Shown: positions 10,151-20,682, numbered from the stretch's first letter. The stretch is DNA of 64,000 bases from Sternotherus odoratus (GCA_032164245.1 JAVMKO010000197.1:347565-411564), one strand, 5' to 3'. The notes: generated from the sequence alone by a model not told the origin. Translations and numbers: made by a program.

Positions 10151-10650
10151 TTGAGAAGCATACAGGTTCAGTGCATATAAGACCCTTCTACAGCAGTGAG
10201 TGGGGCAGACTTGGAGCCAGGGATGTGCTGGAACAAGCCCGCACATCTGCTGCCCAGAGATCTGTCCTGGGAGCTTACTCAGCAGCAAATAAACCACTTC
10301 TCTCTGTTAATGAGCACAAAGAAACATTGGGTGACCACTTACACCAACTTCCCTCAACATTTGTTATTTAACAATTCCTGCCTCCTACTCCCCTTAAGAA
10401 CAGCTGATTTGACACCCAGGGTTGCTTTGATGCAAAGCCTGGAACATCAATGTGCTCAGCTCCCCTGACCCTATTCCTACAAGAACGAGTATTTTCCTTC
10501 CTGCTGGGTGACTGACACCCACTGGAACCGGAGGTGACTATGACGTTCCAGAGTGTTCTGTTGATGTAGAGAATATCACAGCACGATTTTAGGGGTCTGA
10601 TTCTCTGGGAGGGAATCCCAGAGTGGTTGTAGGCATGTCCATCCCAAGAC
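10151..10650. repeat. Met-block flank, inverted paralogue of 18830-19030
   Basis: Shared words include AAGACCCTTCTACAGCAGTG and CAGTGAGTGGGGCAG with their complements near 18970-19010. The remainder to 10650 shows nothing recognisable. Confidence 0.6.
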
Positions 10651-10654
10651 ATGA

Positions 10655-10745
10655 GAGACACAAGGAGGGTGAGGAAATATCTTATATTGGGCCAAGTTCA
10701 GTCCATGAAAGGAACAAGCTATGAAGCCACAAAGAATCACTCATA
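10655..10745. repeat. Short dispersed repeat fragment
   Basis: AGGGTGAGGAAATATCTTAT followed by GGGCCAAGTTCAGTCCATGA resembles the widespread amniote repeat with a 'GGTGAGGTAATATCTTTTAT' head. This is a partial copy; its class is uncertain. Confidence 0.4.
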
Positions 10746-11725
10746 GGTCTTGGTGTGGCTTGAAATTTGTCTCTCTCCTCAACCGAGATTTGGCCTGAGG
10801 GAGGGAGACTTAAAACTCCTCCTATTAGTCAGGCTGAAGCGGAGGCTGTAAGAGGGGCCAGGTTGATGATCTGGGCCTTGTGGAGTTTGGGGAGGTGCAG
10901 TTGACTGGGGCATGATGCTGACAAAATGCCTCAGGCCAGTGCTGTCCCTAGCCATCTGGGTGCCCTATGCAGCCCCACCATGGGGAAGGGCTGTGTGGAG
11001 CCCTGGGCCTCTCTTGCAGGGTCTGGTGGGAGGAGCTGTTGGGGGTCTCTTTTGGGGGTCCCAAAGGGCCAGTATACCCAGGGGATAACCAGGAGGTCAG
11101 GAGGAGCCCGCTCTGCTGCCCTTACCCTGACCCCATCCATGTTGCTTGGGGAAGGGGACTTGGGGAAAGGGATCCCTCCCCACTCATTGGCAGTGGTGGG
11201 AAGTGAAGCAACCTGGCCCCAGCCAGGTCTAGTCCACCAGCTTCCAGCCATGGTGCTCTGCTTCCTGCTGCCACTGAGAGCCAGGGCCGGTCCTTTCCTC
11301 AACCAGAGTGACATGACTGCGGTTGGGGAAGGGGAAGGGGAAGCAGAGTGGGCTGGGAGCTGGTGGAGAAGAGCAGGCTGGGGCTGGGTTGCTCCACTTC
11401 CCACCACTGCCAGTGAGTGCAGGGTTGCTGGGGGAAGAGGAGGAATGGGGGAGTGTGGGGATAGGGGGAAGAGGCAGGGCAGAGGGAGTTGACCAGGATC
11501 CCACACACCCCAGGATTGGCCCTACCCCTTACAGTGGGAAGAACCCATGGGGGGATGGCCAAGGGATGGGGCTGGTTGACAGGACTGGTGCAGCCATGGG
11601 CATTTTGAAATTTTGGGGTAATTTGTGCCAGGGCCAGGGCTGGGAAGAGAGAGAGCAACATGTTTCCTCTAGTGTGTCCCGTTTTCTTGACTAATTTCTC
11701 CTCTCCATGAACTTCCTGTTTACAC
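10746..11725. other. GC-rich spacer, possible hAT remnant
   Basis: 10924-11290 and up to 11640 show CAGGCCAGTGCTGTCCCTAG and, inside, CAGGGCCGGTCC, both like hAT termini. I could not find a matching duplication, so I do not assert an element. Several open frames on both strands reflect GC-rich repetition (GGGAAGGGGAAGG at 11325-11345) rather than a gene. Confidence 0.35.
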
Positions 11726-11730
11726 CGTGA

Positions 11731-11803
11731 GCCTGGCTAGCTCAGTTGGTAGAGCATCAGACTTTTAATCTGAGGGTCCAGGGTTCAAGTCCCTGGTCAG
11801 GTG
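11731..11803 (+). tRNA. tRNA-Lys(TTT)
   Basis: The 73-nt cloverleaf reads GCCTGGCTAGCTCAGTTGGT, anticodon arm TCAGA-CTTTTAA-TCTGA (TTT), and T arm CAGGG-TTCAAGT-CCCTG, with a full acceptor stem. A T-run appears only about 38 nt downstream. The inverted paralogue is at 53525-53597. Confidence 0.95.
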
Positions 11804-12870
11804 TTAGATTCTGTGTCTCTGGAGTCCTTTATGATGTTACTTTTTCTCTTTAAGATTTAGCCTTTGTGTGGGGGATAGAAGGGGAAACTTCCTGACACCC
11901 CCCCCCCCTCTGTCCTCACAGGCTGGAGGAATAAAGGCCTCTAGGCAAATAGCAGGTTCCTCCCAGATGGCTGCATTCTCCCGTGGTGGAGGTGGAAGCT
12001 CTCTCTCCTGGGCTCTGTTTCTGCCTCCACGTGACTGTGCTGACCTGGCTGGCCTGCCTGAGACAGGATGGGAGGAAAGTTTGGAGCTTTTGCTTCTTCT
12101 CGAGGGCTCCCTCCTCCAGCAGAGCGATGTGGGCTCTGCAGAGAGTCTGGGAAGGGAACAGACTCTATCAGCGACAGTGGATAGCGATAAGCCTGACTGG
12201 GGTGAAGGGCGTCTCAAGGTGCTTGCTTGGAAACTATCCCCTATAAACATCCCACTGTCTGCGCTTCAGACCTCTGGTCCTTTGCTGCTTCTTGTCTGTG
12301 ACCAGGCCCAGGGAAGTGGGCCATGGAAGGGAAACCCTCAGTCATTGGCTACCTTGCTCCTCTCCCTCCCCAGGCTCTGAGTCAAGGGTCAAAGTCTGGG
12401 CAGGACTCTGGGCTCTGTGTGAGGGACCCTGGCACAGGGGCTGGTGGGGGGAAGGGTTGTGGATCCCGACCTGCACTCCAGAGAGGAGGTAAGAATTGAA
12501 GGGGGCATTTTGACTCCTCCCCTCCCCAGTGTCCCTGGGCTGGAATTCTCCATTCCAAGGGGCCAAATGAGGGGTGAAGCCATTTAGTTCATAAAACCAG
12601 TGCATCTGGATCAGGGGGGACTCAGATCCTTTCAATAGTCACTTCCACCGGGGTTTTCTATATGCCAGGGAATTTTGCCACAATATTGGGACCACACCCT
12701 CCTTTACACCTGAACTGTGGACTCATTGCTTCTCTCTCCCCACCCTTATCTGCTGCTCTGCTCTCCCTCTGGGCTTTCTCAGCACTGGGCCCACAGCGCT
12801 TCCTTCCAGCCCGAGACTGCACTTTCTAGGCCAGCTCCTGTGCCTGTGGATCTGTCTCTTACTTCCTAAG
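11804..12870. other. Intergenic, no gene recognised
   Basis: I see no RNA gene. An open frame at 11868-12380 (170 codons) has no recognisable domain and no matching frame elsewhere, so I leave it out as a gene. Confidence 0.4.
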
Positions 12871-12878
12871 CACGTGCC

Positions 12879-12948
12879 TAGCAGAGAATGGATTCAACCC
12901 ACGGACTTCCAGTTACAGGCCAGGAGACTTCCACTGCATGACTCTGCT
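12879..12948 (-). pseudogene. Initiator-Met-like tRNA derivative, copy 1
   Basis: On the minus strand, AGCAGAGTCATGCAGTGGAA and ATCCATTCTCTGCTA match both ends of tRNA-iMet with a perfect acceptor stem. The middle is altered: the loop reads CCTGTAA, the anticodon stem does not pair, and the B box has lost one base (GGTTGAATCC). At 70 nt it is 2 nt short. The same changes occur in the copy at 51752-51821. Confidence 0.55.
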
Positions 12949-13051
12949 GAGCAAACTCTTTGGATCTCAGCTGAACCTACTGAAGCCAAGTGGGAGGGTT
13001 TAGAGGCAGGAAAATGGGGCCTTCAAGTCTCGAGAAGGAAAGGATCACAAC

Positions 13052-13127
13052 TCTCCCTGGGGGGGGGGTCAAACCACCATCCTTTTGGTTAACAGCTGAA
13101 CACACTGACCCATTGCACCACAGAGAC
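13052..13127 (-). pseudogene. tRNA-Asn(GTT) pseudogene, expanded G-run in T arm
   Basis: The 5' part GTCTCTGTGGTGCAATGGGT and the anticodon arm TTCAG-CTGTTAA-CCAAA are largely kept. In place of the T-arm CCCACC is a run of nine C (G on the + strand), which destroys the T stem and lengthens the molecule to 76 nt. The intact paralogue is at 51937-52010. Confidence 0.75.
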
Positions 13128-13236
13128 ACCTTTGTTCTGGGGTTAGGGCTCTTGCCTAGCAGCCTGCACAGTGGTCTGCCTGTTCTCACACACCCCTGGT
13201 TCTAGTGTGGGTGCTGGACACTGTCACTGAGGAGGG

Positions 13237-13308
13237 AGCCGAGTGACGGAGTAGACGTGTACTGAGCTTATCACCCAGAGGTTGATAGATCAAAATCATC
13301 CTCTGCTA
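13237..13308 (+). pseudogene. Initiator tRNA-Met pseudogene (anticodon TAT)
   Basis: It aligns gap-free over 72 nt with tRNA-iMet. Differences include GACGGAGTAGAC in the D arm (A box lost) and TAT at the anticodon. The 3' end CATCCTCTGCTA is intact. The paralogue is at 52134-52205. Confidence 0.75.
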
Positions 13309-13779
13309 GGGAAATGCTTGTTTCTCTTTCTTCTGGGCCAGTGACCAGCAGGACACCAACAGCCTAGGTGGTGAGGCATGAGGTGGCTGTAGCAGCAGCC
13401 TGCCCTGGAGCTCGCTAGCTGCCTGGGCTGAAGGAAATGTGTGGTGTCTGAGCCTGAGGCAGAATTGCTTCCTTGACTCTTTTCTTTACCACACCACGAG
13501 GCAGCTGCTGTGGGAGAACATGAGGGAGGCTTTTGGGGACACTTGGCAGTTCTGTGTGGCTCTCAGGGAAAAGAGCCGAGGCCCCCCTAACCTGCCATTG
13601 ACTCGTGTGGCTCTACCTCCATCAGCCCATGTGGTCCAGTCTGTGGATGTGTCTCAGGCTCGGGCAGCATGGCCGCACTTCCCTGACGAGCCATGAGACA
13701 GGCCAAGAGCTTTGTGCAGCTGTAACGATGCTGCCTTTGTTGGGACACTTCTGAGAGGATCAATTCAGGACACATTGCG
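13309..13779. repeat. Asn-block flank, copy 2
   Basis: It is paralogous to 52206-52690 and in its last part to 5780-5960. No gene was recognised; the open frame at 13439-13696 matches a similar non-conserved frame at 52355-52609 and is not a known protein. Confidence 0.6.
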
Positions 13780-13787
13780 TAGAGCAG

Positions 13788-14033
13788 TGGTCCTCAAATT
13801 GGGGTTTGTGAGACCACCCCCCAGGGGTGCACGAGATCCTGGTGCTGCCACCCATCCTGCCAAGGAGACCACCGAATTGACTGGCGGTCTATTTTTGTCC
13901 CACCTAAATGTCACCACTGAAAGCAGAAGCTTTCATTTTGGCAGCATTTCGGTGGACATACCCCAGGGGGCTGTGAGTGGATGGCAGACCGTGGAGTGGG
14001 CGTATGGCCGGAAATCTTTGAAGAACGCTTATT
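13788..14033. mobile_element. hAT-like MITE, confirmed by empty site
   Basis: It begins TGGTCCTCAAATTGGGG (preceded by CAG) and ends in TTTGAAGAACGCT. It is flanked by TAGAGCAG on both sides (13780-13787 and 14034-14041). The paralogous sites at about 5965 and 52695 read straight through GCGTAGAGCAGGGCAG, so the 246 bp are an insertion. The right TIR is degraded. Confidence 0.75.
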
Positions 14034-14099
14034 TAGAGCAGGGCAGTTATAACCCAAGTCTTGGTTTCTTTTATTCTAAAGGCACCAAACCAGCCAAAG

Positions 14100-15045
14100 A
14101 AAGAGGACTTTGGTTTTACCCCACTGGCTAACCATAAGTCACACAAGCAATTTCCTTAGACACTCCAGTTTCTCAGTATCCCCACCGGTGACACTCGTTA
14201 ATGAGGATGAGTGGGTATGAAAACCAGTACCCCAGTAAAAGCAAAATGCTTCTCCTGATTCCAAAGGACCAAGCCCCAGACCCAGGTGAATATACAAGTC
14301 AGATCTTACCCACAAATCACACTGATGAATCTTAGAACCTAAAAACTAAAGGTTTATTCATCAAATAAAAAAGAGGGAGAGGAAAATTAAAATTGAATCA
14401 ATTACATACAGTGATGGCAATGTTCTTGGTTCAGACTTGTCACAGTGATGGAATAAACTGCAGGTTCAAATCAATTCTCTGCAGCACATTCACAGCCGGT
14501 ACGGGTCATTCAGTGCTTTGTTCAGCCCTTCAGTTTGGAGCCAAGTCCCTCCAGAGATCAGAAGCAGGAGTGAAGACAAAGGGAGGGGTTTCCAGGGCCT
14601 TCTATATTTCCTGCCCATGGAAGGACACCCCTCAGTTCTGACTGTGGGAAATCACAGCAACAAGGTGGAGTCTGGAGTCAAAGAGGCTGGTCAAATGTCC
14701 ATACATGACTCTGTTTGTTGGCTGTTGTTTCCATGTTAGTTTGAACATTCCCAGGAAAGTTCAGCTGTGGGTTGGTGTCTTTCAAAGTTCATTGTCAGTT
14801 AAGTCTTCCTTGACTGGGCACTTACTGAGCGTAGTCCTTTCTCAAGAAGTTGACCAAACACATCACTGAGGCTCCTTGGAATCAAATCCATTTGAGCAAC
14901 AAGTACATAGCCCATGTTCATAACTTCAAATACAGAAACGGTTCACGCCTACAGCTAGTATAATTATAACCAGCAAATCATCACCTGGTCAGAGACACCT
15001 CACACCACAACCTTTGTACAATATTTGCTGACAATATAGACAATA
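14100..15045 (-). repeat. LTR-like repeat (putative old ERV LTR)
   Basis: The region contains AATCTTAGAACCTAAAAACT, GTTTATTCATCAAAT and GATGGAATAAACTGCAGGTT. It recurs at 52780-53380 and resembles an LTR-type repeat I recall from turtles. I cannot define exact ends or a target-site duplication. No viral coding sequence is visible. Confidence 0.4.
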
Positions 15046-15775
15046 TGCTTGCAGACAAGCAAGTTCATTGCGGGCCACACACACATTTTCACAGGGAATC
15101 AGATCCCCCTGGAGAAAAACTCCAGAAGCCCAAGCCCAGGAGTGTCAGAGAAGGGAATCACTGTTTGCCTTAAGCTGTGGGTGAGGGAAACCTGCAGGTC
15201 CTTAGATCCTCCAACCTCTGATAGAACCATTTGTGGGGAAGGTCTGGGGAAGCCACGGAGGACAAGGAGAAGGGCTTGCAGCTATTGTGCAATCATCATG
15301 CTCCCAGCAGAAGGATCCGGGGGATTCAACACTTTGGCTGCTTATTGAAGACACAGAACTCACAAGATGGCAACACTCAGAGCCCCATTACATAGAGTCC
15401 GGACACGATCAGCTCACACTGAGGGGGGCAACACCCCTCCCTGGGTCTCTTTGCCAGAGCTCCTATCCGCTCAGTGTCCTTCCTTGCAAAGTGTCCAGGC
15501 AGACTCCTGAGAGGGTTGCGATGGGGTAAATGAATTCAGGGGAGGATTGTTTCTCATGGGTTTTCTTTGTGCTGCTCTGTGATCCTGCTGGAGGAAGCAT
15601 CATTTGAGTTTGTTTCAGTACCTTGGGTTGGGCACAGGTTTTGACCCTGAGCACGGGGGTTCCTGCACCTGCGGATCTTACTCTCCTAGGGAATGGACAA
15701 AGGAACAGCTTCAGAAACTGGATAGAAAGTAGCCTAAGAAAGTGTAGTCCAGGTGAGAAGAAAAATGGCACCATC
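15046..15775. other. Intergenic, no gene recognised
   Basis: No RNA gene, duplication or repeat was recognised in this stretch. Confidence 0.4.
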
Positions 15776-15778
15776 ACT

Positions 15779-15850
15779 TCCCTGGTGGTCTAGTGGCTAG
15801 GATTTGGCACTCTCACTGCCAAGGCCTGGGTTCAATTCCCAGTCAGGGAA
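15779..15850 (+). tRNA. tRNA-Glu(CTC)
   Basis: The 72-nt cloverleaf reads TCCCTGGTGGTCTAGTGGCT, anticodon loop CTCTCAC (CTC), and T arm CTGGG-TTCAATT-CCCAG, with a perfect acceptor TCCCTGG/TCAGGGA. No T4 terminator follows closely. It is the only Glu gene in the window and has no paralogue here. Confidence 0.93.
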
Positions 15851-16026
15851 CGGTCACTTTATATTAAATTTAACTGGGACCTAAAAATGGAGCTCTAATG
15901 GTGGGAGTGAGATCTTGTGAAAATTCTGGCCTATGATGTGTCTGGAACCTCTAAGAAAAGTCTCAACCTTTAGCATTTGGAAGCACCTGATAAAAAGCGG
16001 CTCTTTCTATTGAAATTCAGTTCTAC

Positions 16027-16108
16027 CATAGTTGACAGGATTTGAACCTGTGCGGGGAATGCCCAATGGATTTCTAGTCCATCGCCTTAACCACTCAGCC
16101 ACAACAAC
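16027..16108 (-). tRNA. tRNA-Ser(AGA)
   Basis: The 82-nt minus-strand class II tRNA has GGCTGAGTGGTTAAGGC, anticodon arm TGGA-CTAGAAA-TCCA (AGA), a long variable arm TTGGGCATTCCCCGCA, and T arm ACAGG-TTCAAAT-CCTGT. One acceptor mismatch (T3-T70) is present. The inverted paralogue is at 42669-42750. Confidence 0.92.
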
Positions 16109-16318
16109 TTGGTAGACAGTTCTTTGTCATTACACTCTACTTTTGTTCTCACTGAATGATCCTTCCCAATTGTTTCCTCAGACCAGCTTCCACAACACAC
16201 TCACTGCTGTGCCATTGTCTAAGTGTGTCCATGGCTGAACAGCGAGAATTCCTGCTCATTTCCCTTCTGGCTGGAGCATGAGGAGAGTGTGTTTGTGGAT
16301 AATGAGGTTGCTGTAGAT
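16109..16318. repeat. Ser-block flank, inverted paralogue of 42450-42668
   Basis: Shared words include CTTCCACAACACACTCACTG and GAATTCCTGCTCATTTCCCT with complements near 42500-42580. Confidence 0.75.
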
Positions 16319-16765
16319 CAGGGGTGGGCAAACTACAGCCTGCAGGCCAGATCTGGCCCCCAAACCTGTTCTGACTGGCCCGCCAGGGCTCGGTAAGGGA
16401 GGCTGCTCTCGGCTCCTCCCCTGCCCTCCCAGAGCATCACTCTCAGTTGCCTGAGCTGGAAGGCTGCTCCCAGCACCTTGCCCCATGTTCCTGGAGCGTC
16501 ACTGAAGCTCTGGGAGAGCGGGGGAAGGCGCCCAGGGGGAAGGCACTGGGAGCAGCCTGCCCCTGCAGGGAGCTCAGACACCAGACGCTGAGGCTCTGGG
16601 AGAGCAGGGAGATGCGCTAGGGAGGTCATGGGAAGGACTCCTCTGGTGTTGGGAACAGCTTCTTGCCCTCCCCTGTTCTCCTGGAGGCTCAGCAGTATGC
16701 AACTGAGCTCCCGGTGGGGGAGGCTACTCCCGGCCCCTCCCCCGCTTTTGCCACTCTCCCAGATC
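16319..16765. mobile_element. hAT-type element, left end only
   Basis: It starts CAGGGGTGGGCAAACTACAG, followed by GCCTGCAGGCCAGATCTGG, a classic hAT-style terminus found in many vertebrate elements. The body is GC-rich with repeated GGCTGCTCCC-type words. No matching right end or 8-bp duplication could be found, so the 3' side is probably deleted. Confidence 0.55.
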
Positions 16766-16920
16766 AATGATCGATACGGTCCCAGTTCAGATTTCTGAGG
16801 CGTGTCCAGCGCACTCTACAGGCCACCAGCTAAAACCACTGAGGGAACAAGGGATGGTTTTCAAGCAGCAAAGGGGCTCTTATGGCTCTGAGCAGATCTT
16901 TGAGAGGAAGAGGCTATTGA

Positions 16921-16994
16921 TGTCTCTGGGTGGGCTCAAACCACCAGCCTTTTAATTAACAGCAAAACACACTGACCCATTGTGCCACAGAGAC
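16921..16994 (-). tRNA. tRNA-Asn(GTT)
   Basis: The 74-nt minus-strand cloverleaf has a perfect acceptor GTCTCTG/CAGAGAC, anticodon loop CTGTTAA (GTT), and T arm GGTGG-TTTGAGC-CCACC. The anticodon stem has one mismatch. No T4 follows. It is probably a gene. Confidence 0.85.
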
Positions 16995-16999
16995 TCACA

Positions 17000-17495
17000 A
17001 TTAGAGGTTCCAAGGCTTCTCCCTCACACCCGGCACATCTGCCTGGCAGCACTAGAGCTCACAAGGTGCTAGTGTGGATCCTGGCAGGGGCAGCGAATTA
17101 TCTGGGCCCCTGGTGCCTGGGCTCCAGCAACATTCAGGGCCCAGGGTCCCAGCTCCACCAATGTTAACAGCTGGGTCTCTCCCCCAGCCCTGCCTGTCAC
17201 CCCACCTGTCTCCCTGAGTGTCCCTGCCCCTCCCTTGCTGCCACGGCTGGAGCTGAGCGTCCCTGTCTCTCCCCTGCAGCTCCATGCTGCCTCCCTGCAG
17301 CAACTGCCATCGCAGGGTCCTAGTGCCCCCCCCTGCTGCTACTGCCAGGACAGGCTGACCCTGAACCTGCCCTTCCCCCTCAGAACCTTTCATTTTCCAG
17401 TGGGACCCTCCTCCAGCACAGGGGCCCCCACCCACAGGCAATGAACCTGCCCCATGCTGGGCATGCTATTCCTCTGACCCAGTCTGACACCAGCC
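17000..17495. other. GC-rich spacer
   Basis: No gene was recognised. CAGGGGCAGCGAATTATCTG and CCCAGCTCCACC-type text at about 17085-17400 resembles the body of a GC-rich hAT-like element, but no defined ends are visible. Confidence 0.35.
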
Positions 17496-17499
17496 GCCA

Positions 17500-17695
17500 A
17501 TGGGGTACCCCAGGAATGGCATTGACCGGATTTCCGTGAAGGAGAGACCGTTGACAGCCCAGTGCAGGGCAGTGCCAATGGACTGTTCAGATCACACAGC
17601 TCTCACCGTGCGCCTCAATTCCCTGACCAAGTACAGAGGATACTGGAAGCTGAACATCCAGAGCTGGCAAGACAAAGGAGCGGGGCGGTGAGTCC
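17500..17695 (+). mobile_element. Non-LTR retrotransposon endonuclease fragment, copy 1
   Basis: The frame reads NGIDRISVKERPL, then CSDHTALTVRLNSL, and RGYWKLNIQSWQD. The ID-R-I, SDH and YWKLN words in this order are the C-terminal part of the apurinic-like endonuclease domain and the start of the linker in LINE ORF2 proteins. Only about 60 residues remain. The paralogue is at 46250-46425. Confidence 0.65.
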
Positions 17696-18205
17696 TGATG
17701 GTGTTGGCAGAACAGGAAAGCATCAGAGGGGTCTACGGCAACCAGGGGGATTGGTGGGAGTCGGTGAGGGAGGAGTTGGCAGCTTTGTTCCAGGGGTCAA
17801 GCAAACACCACAACCTTTAATAAACCAACAGTGCCAAGTCCTGCAGTGTCCTGTGGGATTTCCACCAGACCAGCCAGGCAGGGGAGCGGGTCAGCGGGTG
17901 ACTGAATGACCAGAAGAGGCGACAGCTGGCTGAGCTCCCATATATGAGTCTACAGCTGGTTGAGATGAGTGGGATACCGAGTGAAAGGAGGGGCAGCCTC
18001 CCCAGACATTCCTGAGGTCTGCAGGGAACAGAGCCAAAGCAGGGGGATGTGGGGACTGAGAGCAGGACCCACAGATATGGTAGAGCAGGACTATAGTCGA
18101 TGGAGGAGGAGAGAGTGTTCTGTGAGAAGAAACTGCTGGTGGGAAGCAATAAATGCTGAGTGCAAGCCTGCTAGCTGAGAGTCATGGGGGGCAAGGGACA
18201 GCTAC
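17696..18205. repeat. Gln-block flank, paralogue of 46440-47000
   Basis: Long near-identical text (GGCAGAACAGGAAAGCATCA, GAGGGGTCTACGGCAACC, TCCCATATATGAGTCT) is present in both places in the same orientation. It may be further LINE sequence, but I could not recognise a reading frame. Confidence 0.75.
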
Positions 18206-18213
18206 TCAGACTA

Positions 18214-18278
18214 GGTCCCATGGTGTAATGGTCAGCACTCAGGGCTCTGTGATCTGAGTTCAAATCTCTGGGAGACCT
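18214..18278 (+). pseudogene. tRNA-Gln pseudogene, anticodon arm deleted
   Basis: It starts GGTCCCATGGTGTAATGGTC and has a T arm CTGAGTTCAAATCTC, but about 7 nt of the anticodon stem-loop are missing (65 nt total). The same-orientation paralogue at 47003 still has the arm. Confidence 0.85.
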
Positions 18279-18830
18279 CCTGGTAATGAGTTAATTTGCT
18301 GCTAACCATTAGAGCTGAATGTACTGGTTGACCTTTCACTGGGTGAACCACAATCAGCTCTTTTCCTTCCCACAGGGCAAGTGATCTGCACTGCAGGTAG
18401 GTTTTTGATCCAGCTGGTTCAACAGGCTGGCCGCTCTAAGCTGGGGTCCTGGAACTAAACCATCTGGCTAGAGATTCCTGGGGGTTGCCCTGCCGGTTGT
18501 GTTTCTCATGCTTCACCTGACATCCACAACGTTGGTCCCTGCACCCGCAGGTGCCAGGCTCTTCCTCTTGCCCACATGGCACTTGCAGAAAGGAGGGCCA
18601 GGGCCAGGCTGAATCCTCAGGGCTCAGCAGGAGGGAGGAAGAGTCCCAGGCTGGAGCCCAGCTCACCTTTCCTCCTCTGGGCACCTGGAGCAGAGGCAGC
18701 GTGTGCTACATCTCCAAGGGAAGGCTTCAAAGCCACTGAGCAATGGAGGGGAGGACAATGCCGATGTGTGGTGAGCAGACAGTCACAAGACACACAGCTG
18801 GCATGTTCCCTGCCCGGCCAAACACCCACT
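18279..18830. repeat. Gln-block right flank, paralogue of 47075-47600
   Basis: It shares GAGATTCCTGGGGGTTG-type text and TTCCTCTTGCCCACATGGCA with 47240-47360. No gene was recognised. Confidence 0.65.
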
Positions 18831-19033
18831 GAAGACCACTCCCCGAGCAGCATGCTTTGTTTCTTTGTTCTCACTAGCAGAGAGAACTGATTTATTTGAT
18901 ACTGAGAAAGCTGCCAGGACAGGTCACTGGGCACCAGATCTCCCTGCTTCTTCCTGCACATCCCTTGCTCCATTGCTGCCCCAGTCACTGCTGTAGGAGG
19001 GTCTTATATGCATTAAGGATAAGTCCCTTCCAG

Positions 19034-19106
19034 GCCTTCTTAGCACAGTTGGCAGTGTGTCAGTTGCATAATCTGAAGGTCCTGAGTTCAAGCCTCAGAG
19101 AAGGCA
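19034..19106 (+). tRNA. tRNA-Met(CAT), elongator type, unusual U33
   Basis: The 73-nt cloverleaf has a perfect acceptor GCCTTCT/AGAAGGC and T arm CTGAG-TTCAAGC-CTCAG. The anticodon loop reads TGCATAA, so the anticodon is CAT but the nearly universal U33 is G. TTTT follows at about 19113. The paralogue at 10078-10150 keeps U33. Confidence 0.85.
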
Positions 19107-19509
19107 ACTGATTTTGCTCCCTGCTTCAGAGAAAAGAGACTAGAGCAGAGGGGTTTCCAGACACCATCCCATCCAGCCAACACACACACACAGACTTTTC
19201 TGAGGCATTAACTTTTCCTTCTCCTTTAGGACTCTTTAATGCAGCTGGAAATACCCATCCCTAGAGGCCCCTTCCCACAGAGCCACAGCCCTAGTGCAGA
19301 GAGAAAGCTGGGGGCTGCTGGGTTGTTGTAGGCAAGGCGTGAAAGGGATGCCCAAAAAACCACTAGGACCATTGCCCCCCTTGCTCACCCCCAAGCACTT
19401 TTGACTCTCGCTGACCATGATGCTGAGACTCCACTGCCTCAGGATCCTTGACCCCCCCACTGGAGACCGGTTCCTTAGACCCCTGTTCATATTTCATCTC
19501 CCAGCCAGT

Positions 19510-20600
19510 GCATCCCGGCCCAGCCACTCACCTTCTGCCCCAGGAGAACCAGCTGGTGGGCTGCACCCACAGACAGACACTTATACCGCTCCCCTCAGAG
19601 CAGCAGCCGCAGCTGTTGTCAGCTAATCCCCACCTAAGGCTGGGGGAAGGAGCTGGGATCACTTGTTATTTCTCCCCCACATCGAGTCTCACTGGGTTTG
19701 GACACATTTCTCTCTCCACCTGATTTCAATTCACAGCCCCTCCCCCATTTCTGCTTTAGGCCTCATTCCTGGACAGATGTGAACACAAAGAAACGTTTGG
19801 TGACCACTCACAGCTACTTCCCTGAAGAGTTTTTAATGTAACAATTGCTGCCTCTGACCCCCATGAAGAACAGCTGATTTTATCCCCAGGCGCTTCATCC
19901 TCCTCCATAACCATGTCATCAAAATCACCTGGATGACTGCGTGAAACTCCTGACACTCCCCACTCCTCCTCCTTCACGGGTGTGACCCGACGTGACTGGT
20001 GTGAGATCCATTTCCTCCCAAATCTCCTACCATGGGGGTTTGCCTCCCCTAGCTGGGCTTCCCCAGGCCCTGTTGCCAGCAGAGCGTGCCCCTCCCCCAG
20101 CCCAGGGGTGTCCCTGTTTCAGGATTCACACAAAACTCTTCTCTGGCTCCGGGAGAGGCTCCAATGGCCCCACAGGAGTTACAGCATCCAAGGCTCATTT
20201 GCAGCCCAGCTCACCATCACGTCACTTCTGCTCCCTGGAGAGTCAGACACTACATCTCCCAGCATGCTCCTGGGGCACTTCCACCCTCTCCAGCCCAGGT
20301 AAGGGATGTCTCCCAGGCCAGGCTGACTCTCCCCCCACCTCTCATCTTCTCCCAGCCAGTGTCTCTCAGGAACTAATCTCCCAGGCTGCCCCCCTGCATA
20401 ACAAAGTTTCCCTGGGCTGGGGGTCAGGCAGGGTGTCTGTGACTGTCTGGATCTCCCTGGGGATAAGTGGGGGCTGGGGCTGGTTTTAGTGACTCATTAG
20501 ACTAAGGAGACCCTGGAGGCGAATGCAGCCACCACATTTCCGTTCAGCTTTGGAGCTGTGACACATGGACAATCACCTGCTTAAAAAGCATCTAAATCCC
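19510..20600 (+). repeat. Decayed promoter/first-exon block, copy 2
   Basis: This is the inverted paralogue of 8590-9660. ATCACGTCACTTCTGCTCCC then ACACTACATCTCCCAGCATG (20215-20270) is a CRE/ETS-like word beside a ZNF143-type motif. TCTCCAGCCCAGGTAAGGG at 20287-20307 has the form of a splice donor. The same layout, with intact CpGs, is at 62858-62942. Confidence 0.55.
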
Positions 20601-20682
20601 ATGGGCACAACTCTCTCATGCACAGCTTGTGAGCTCAACCAACTACGGACAGCAGCCCTGTGAATGAGTCATGGAGACTGTT

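Noticed and set aside
10924..11645. Complete hAT element with CAGGGCCGG termini
   Set aside because: Terminal-like words are present but no consistent pair of ends or 8-bp duplication could be found.
11868..12380. 170-codon + frame
   Set aside because: No recognisable motif and competing frames on both strands.
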